NCBI GenBank assembly: GCA_024762705.1
Contig: JANTGW010000038.1
Location: 1 to 7,913 of the forward strand
Length of the DNA stretch: 7,913 nucleotides
Direction of reading: 5' to 3'
From: Sulfurimonas sp.
GTDB taxonomy: Bacteria > Campylobacterota > Campylobacteria > Campylobacterales > Sulfurimonadaceae
A program made the position numbers and the translations under genes. This document shows positions 5,455-7,913 of the stretch, one piece after another (the stretch's first letter is position 1; every line of letters begins with the position of its first letter). The notes beneath the pieces were generated by a model. The model did no database searches and was not told the DNA's origin. It saw only the letters and a list, made by a program, of their open reading frames with translations.

Positions 5455-6725
5455 ACCTTACTCCTGTTAAATCCATTAAGAAGGCATTCTATAAGAAAAT
5501 CACTGCTTGCACATACTAAATCCTCAGGTACTTCCTGTCCTACTGAAAAGTAACTTATTGGCTTTTTTGTCTCATAAGCTAGTGAAAAAATATTTCCAAA
5601 CCCCATAGTCTCATCCAACTTTGTAAACATCAATGTATCTACGCCGAGCGTTGAAAAATTATCATATGTCACTTTTAAATCTTCATATTTTATAGAACTA
5701 GGCATAACTAGCACCACATCTACATTGTAATCAGTGTTGTTAGCATTTAAGCATTCATATATCTTTTCTATTTTTACTTTATCATAAGGGCTTGAACCCA
5801 TAGTATCTATCAAAATATAGTCACAATACTTTAGTGATTCCAAAGCATTTGAAAATTCAGGAGGGTCAACAACAGTCTCAATTCCTAGCTTCATCATTCT
5901 CGCATACTGCATTAACTGTTCAACTGCACCAATACGATATGTATCAAGAACTACAAGTCCAACTTTATATTTCTTTTCCATTAAAAAAGAATACCTTGCG
6001 GCAAGTTTAGCAATTGATGTTGTTTTTCCAACACCTGTAGGTCCAACAAGCATAATTACTTTTTTCGTTCCCACACCAGGAGTAGATTCTCGTCTAATAG
6101 GTACCATTTTACGTAATATAGTTTGAAAGTATCTTTTCACAGTTGAAGAATTTTCTCTCATTTTCAATGGCATATGTTCCAAAGTCACCTGCATTAAGCT
6201 GTCGAGGTGTTCTTGATTCATGCCACTTTGTAATGCAAGACGATATATTTCAGAAAATTCCGGTGGTATTTGACTTGAAAGATTTGGTGACTTTTCATCC
6301 CAGAACATATTTTGGATAATTTTTACTTTATCCGTAAGTTTATTGATTTCAGATTTAATCTCTTTTAGCTCTTTTGGCTCAACTGAAGATTCCTGTTGCT
6401 GAGATGGCTTGTACAAAGCCTCCAAAGGGTCGGTAACATTTGAAATTTTTGAAATTTGCTTTGCCGCATTAGATATATCAAAAAGTATTTCCTGGCTCTC
6501 TTCTTTAAGTGGTTGTTGTTTAGAAAGCGGTTTTTGAACTTTCTTGTAAGTTGGGGGAATCATCTCTTCATCTATACCAATAACAATTTCATATAATGCT
6601 TCTCTGCCTAAAGCTTTTTTTTGAACTTCTTTCGTTTCAATGAGCATACCCTCATCACCGATTTCCATTTTTGCTTTTTTCAAGGCTTCTGAAGGGCTGC
6701 GCCCTGTAAATGTCAATATTTTCAT
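5451..6725 (-). CDS. flhF: Flagellar biosynthesis GTPase FlhF (SRP family)
   Basis: FlhF is a signal-recognition-particle-type GTPase that marks the polar site where the flagellar base is built and, in Campylobacterota, is needed for sigma-54-dependent flagellar gene expression. The 424-residue protein has an N-terminal B domain opening with the family start MKILTFTGRSPSEALKKAK, a variable Lys/Gln/Glu-rich linker (about 55-150), an N domain (about 155-215) and the G domain: G1 GPTGVGKT (228-235), the DTYRIGAVEQL element (261-271), G3 DTMGSS (307-312, where related GTPases have DTAGR), G4 TKLDE (368-372) and SVGQEVPEDL (394-403). The start overlaps the folK stop by four bases (ATGA) and the stop overlaps the flhG start. 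Length is in the normal range. Confidence 0.97.
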   Translation of the reverse strand: MKILTFTGRSPSEALKKAKMEIGDEGMLIETKEVQKKALGREALYEIVIGIDEEMIPPTYKKVQKPLSKQQPLKEESQEILFDISNAAKQISKISNVTDPLEALYKPSQQQESSVEPKELKEIKSEINKLTDKVKIIQNMFWDEKSPNLSSQIPPEFSEIYRLALQSGMNQEHLDSLMQVTLEHMPLKMRENSSTVKRYFQTILRKMVPIRRESTPGVGTKKVIMLVGPTGVGKTTSIAKLAARYSFLMEKKYKVGLVVLDTYRIGAVEQLMQYARMMKLGIETVVDPPEFSNALESLKYCDYILIDTMGSSPYDKVKIEKIYECLNANNTDYNVDVVLVMPSSIKYEDLKVTYDNFSTLGVDTLMFTKLDETMGFGNIFSLAYETKKPISYFSVGQEVPEDLVCASSDFLIECLLNGFNRSKV

Positions 6726-7210
6726 ATACCAATACCTGCTAAAGGAATCATAACACTCTCTCTTTGCGCAAAATAAGGATGCGGTACAATTAAGTCTTTT
6801 GTATTTATTTTACGATTATCAAAAAAAATAATATCCAAATCTAAGGTCCTTGGTGCATTTGCAAAGCTTCTTTTTCTACCGAATTTTTTTTCTAGTCTTT
6901 GTAGGTAGCGTAAAAAAATTTTCGGCTGCATTGAAGTTTTTAAAACCAGTATTGAGTTAAAAAAATCATCTTGATCTGTATAACCAAAAGGAGGATTTTT
7001 CAAAATCAATGACGTTTTTATTAATGATACTCTTTTATCTTTTTGTAATACTACAAAAAGATGTTCGAATCTTCGACGGACATCTCCGACATTTCCGCCA
7101 ATGCCTACGATGCACTCATACCTGTGTTTACTCTTGTCACGCACAGTGTAAGGAAAATGCAGGCCGTAAAAAGCATGTAACTTTTCATTTATCCTGCGTT
7201 TTGTGTACAT
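6722..7210 (-). CDS. folK: 2-amino-4-hydroxy-6-hydroxymethyldihydropteridine pyrophosphokinase (HPPK)
   Basis: HPPK moves pyrophosphate from ATP to 6-hydroxymethyl-7,8-dihydropterin, the step before dihydropteroate synthase in folate synthesis. The 162-residue protein shows the nucleotide/pterin motif VGIGGNVGD (35-43), FGYTDQDDFFNSI (75-87), the basic loop GRKRSFANAP (111-120), the signature RTLDLDIIFF (121-130) with metal-binding D124 and D126, and the closing VPHPYFAQR (142-150). About 30 residues precede the first motif, longer than in E. coli, where the motif lies close to the N-terminus. The ATG chosen here has no clear Shine-Dalgarno sequence. It is nine bases beyond the aroQ stop and in the same frame, so that stop bars any earlier start. 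A GTG at codon 23 is a possible alternative but also lacks a ribosome site. Confidence 0.95.
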   Translation of the reverse strand: MYTKRRINEKLHAFYGLHFPYTVRDKSKHRYECIVGIGGNVGDVRRRFEHLFVVLQKDKRVSLIKTSLILKNPPFGYTDQDDFFNSILVLKTSMQPKIFLRYLQRLEKKFGRKRSFANAPRTLDLDIIFFDNRKINTKDLIVPHPYFAQRESVMIPLAGIGI

Positions 7211-7219
7211 GTAAGGGCT

Positions 7220-7693
7220 TTATGCCTGCTGTTGTGCTTGAGCCTCTTGAGCTGCTTTGATTTCATTCAAGATTTGAAGCATACCCATCATAGCTAAATG
7301 GTACCCAAAAGGTCCAAAACCGACAACTGATGACGTACACACTGGTGCAATCATATTTTTTTGTCTAAACTCTTCACGTCTGTGTATATTACTGATATGC
7401 ACTTCTATTACTGGTAAACTTACAGCAGAGATTGCATCACGAATTGCAATGGATGTATGTGTATATGCAGCGGCATTAATGATTATACCGTGTGCTTCTC
7501 CATAACATTCTTGAATTTTATCAACAATTTCACCCTCCAGATTACTCTGGAAAAACTCTATTTCAACACCATTTTGTGTTGCCACTTCTTTCATCTGTGC
7601 ATGAATTTGTTCTAGTTTCATTGGACCGTAAATATTTTGTTCACGAATACCAAGCATGTTTAAATTTGGACCCTGAATGACTGCTATTTTCAT
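7220..7693 (-). CDS. aroQ: 3-dehydroquinate dehydratase, type II
   Basis: This enzyme removes water from 3-dehydroquinate to give 3-dehydroshikimate, the third step of the shikimate pathway, and usually forms a dodecamer. The 157 residues include [11 protein letters not shown] (8-18) with the lid arginine R17, the catalytic tyrosine Y22 in [18 protein letters not shown] (47-61), [18 protein letters not shown] (71-88), [14 protein letters not shown] (97-110) with catalytic H99, and [10 protein letters not shown] (125-134). All expected active-site residues are present. The last ten or so residues are an Ala/Gln-rich tail ([11 protein letters not shown]) beyond the conserved fold, probably disordered. 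The ATG has AAAGGG about six bases upstream. It appears to be the first gene of the transcript that continues into folK and the flagellar genes. Confidence 0.97.
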   Translation of the reverse strand: MKIAVIQGPNLNMLGIREQNIYGPMKLEQIHAQMKEVATQNGVEIEFFQSNLEGEIVDKIQECYGEAHGIIINAAAYTHTSIAIRDAISAVSLPVIEVHISNIHRREEFRQKNMIAPVCTSSVVGFGPFGYHLAMMGMLQILNEIKAAQEAQAQQQA

Positions 7694-7698
7694 TTCTA

Positions 7699-7704
7699 CC
7701 CTTT
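7699..7704 (-). promoter_or_regulatory. Ribosome binding site of aroQ
   Basis: The minus strand reads AAAGGGTAGAAATG into the aroQ start codon. The AAGGG core sits at usual spacing and fixes the start at 7693, with no competing in-frame start immediately upstream. Confidence 0.6.
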
Positions 7705-7714
7705 GATTGTCATA

Positions 7715-7742
7715 ATTTTATCTTCTAAAGGGCTATTTTATC
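7715..7742 (-). promoter_or_regulatory. Candidate promoter of the aroQ-folK-flhF operon (two GATAAAAT copies)
   Basis: On the minus strand GATAAAAT occurs twice, at 7742-7735 and 7722-7715, exactly 20 bases apart. The upstream copy (GTTTGGATAAAATAG) follows a T-rich stretch that includes T8 at 7762-7755, the usual setting of Campylobacterota sigma-70 promoters with a TATAAT-like -10 and no real -35. Either copy, or both, could serve. No sigma-54 (GG-N10-GC) pattern is seen in the gap. Start sites are inferred. Confidence 0.45.
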
Positions 7743-7780
7743 CAAACTATTATTAAAAAAAAGTTGCATTGCCGACAAAC

Positions 7781-7913
7781 TCAGTATTTATTTTGTTCAA
7801 CAAGATTATCACAATTTTTTATCATATCATACAAGTCAAGTTCCCTACCGGACACTGTACATACATTCTTACCGGTCTTATCAATAAAAACAAAGGTTTC
7901 AGACTCATGGTAA
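7781..7913 (-). CDS. C-terminal end of an unrecognised protein (partial)
   Basis: An open frame enters from the right edge and ends at a TGA at 7783-7781, giving 43 residues from YHESETFVFIDKTGKNV to the terminal VEQNKY. The composition (FVFIDKTGK strand-turn pattern, then an acidic helix ELDLYDMIKNCDNLVEQ) looks like a genuine protein end, and codon use agrees with the neighbours. No start lies in the window, and 43 residues are too few to name a family. It is 87 bases upstream of aroQ in the same orientation. From memory, neither the C. jejuni nor the H. pylori upstream neighbour of aroQ gives a recognisable match. Confidence 0.6.
   Translation of the reverse strand, partial: YHESETFVFIDKTGKNVCTVSGRELDLYDMIKNCDNLVEQNKY

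Noticed and set aside
7009..7260. 83-codon plus-strand frame with CxxC-like cysteines
   Set aside because: It overlaps folK and the aroQ end in antisense. The cysteines arise from complementing folK codons and do not form a recognisable zinc-binding pattern.
7763..7780. Possible intrinsic terminator for the upstream partial gene: GTTTG and CAAC arms before T8 on the minus strand
   Set aside because: The stem is only four base pairs with a bulge and a nine-base loop, too weak to call. The T8 run is as easily explained as the T-rich upstream part of a promoter.
7826..7909. 28-codon minus-strand frame starting MSLKPLFLLIRPV near the right edge, which could look like a small hydrophobic peptide
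   Set aside because: It overlaps the longer open frame that continues past the window edge, has no visible ribosome site, and is best read as a frame shadow.
1..7913. CRISPR array, prophage, toxin-antitoxin, transposon or defence system
   Set aside because: There are no direct repeat arrays, no transposase or integrase, and all coding space is taken by conserved housekeeping and flagellar genes of even composition.

Overview
The window is a stretch of low-GC chromosome from a motile member of the Campylobacterota (the former Epsilonproteobacteria). It is probably a free-living Sulfurimonas-like organism, although the genus is an inference. The evidence is the gene order aroQ-folK-flhF-flhG-small membrane protein-fliA-fliM-fliY, which from memory matches the corresponding blocks in Campylobacter jejuni (Cj0066c to Cj0059c) and Helicobacter pylori (HP1038 to HP1030). 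The use of FliY and of promoters with a good -10 but no recognisable -35 agrees with this. Every gene lies on the minus strand, so transcription runs from high to low coordinates.

Layout, in the direction of transcription: (1) 7913-7781, the last 43 codons of an unrecognised gene. (2) 7780-7694, an 87-base gap with two candidate -10 boxes and the aroQ ribosome binding site. (3) 7693-6722, two housekeeping genes: aroQ (type II 3-dehydroquinate dehydratase, shikimate pathway) and folK (HPPK, folate pathway). (4) 6725-1550, a tightly packed flagellar block: flhF and flhG (the GTPase/ATPase pair that sets flagellar site and number), a small two-helix membrane protein, fliA (sigma-28), fliM and fliY (switch complex). 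Three junctions are 4-base ATGA overlaps (folK/flhF, flhF/flhG, small protein/fliA), and the other gaps within the block are 1 to 18 bases. (5) 1529-504, mnmA (tRNA 2-thiouridylase), 20 bases behind fliY. (6) 503-33, a gene-free stretch holding a probable rRNA promoter and a roughly 365-base 16S leader rich in inverted repeats. (7) 32-1, the first bases of a 16S rRNA gene.

The flagellar genes form a logical module. FlhF and FlhG fix where and how many flagella form, FliA then switches on late genes once the hook is complete, and FliM and FliY build the rotor face that receives the CheY-P signal. I see no sign of mobile DNA, CRISPR, phage or a defence system, and no clear candidate for a new biological system. 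The points most worth a second look are the conserved membrane protein of unknown function between flhG and fliA, the chain of hairpins in the rRNA leader, the off-consensus CheC-type motif in FliY, and the altered G3 motif in FlhF.
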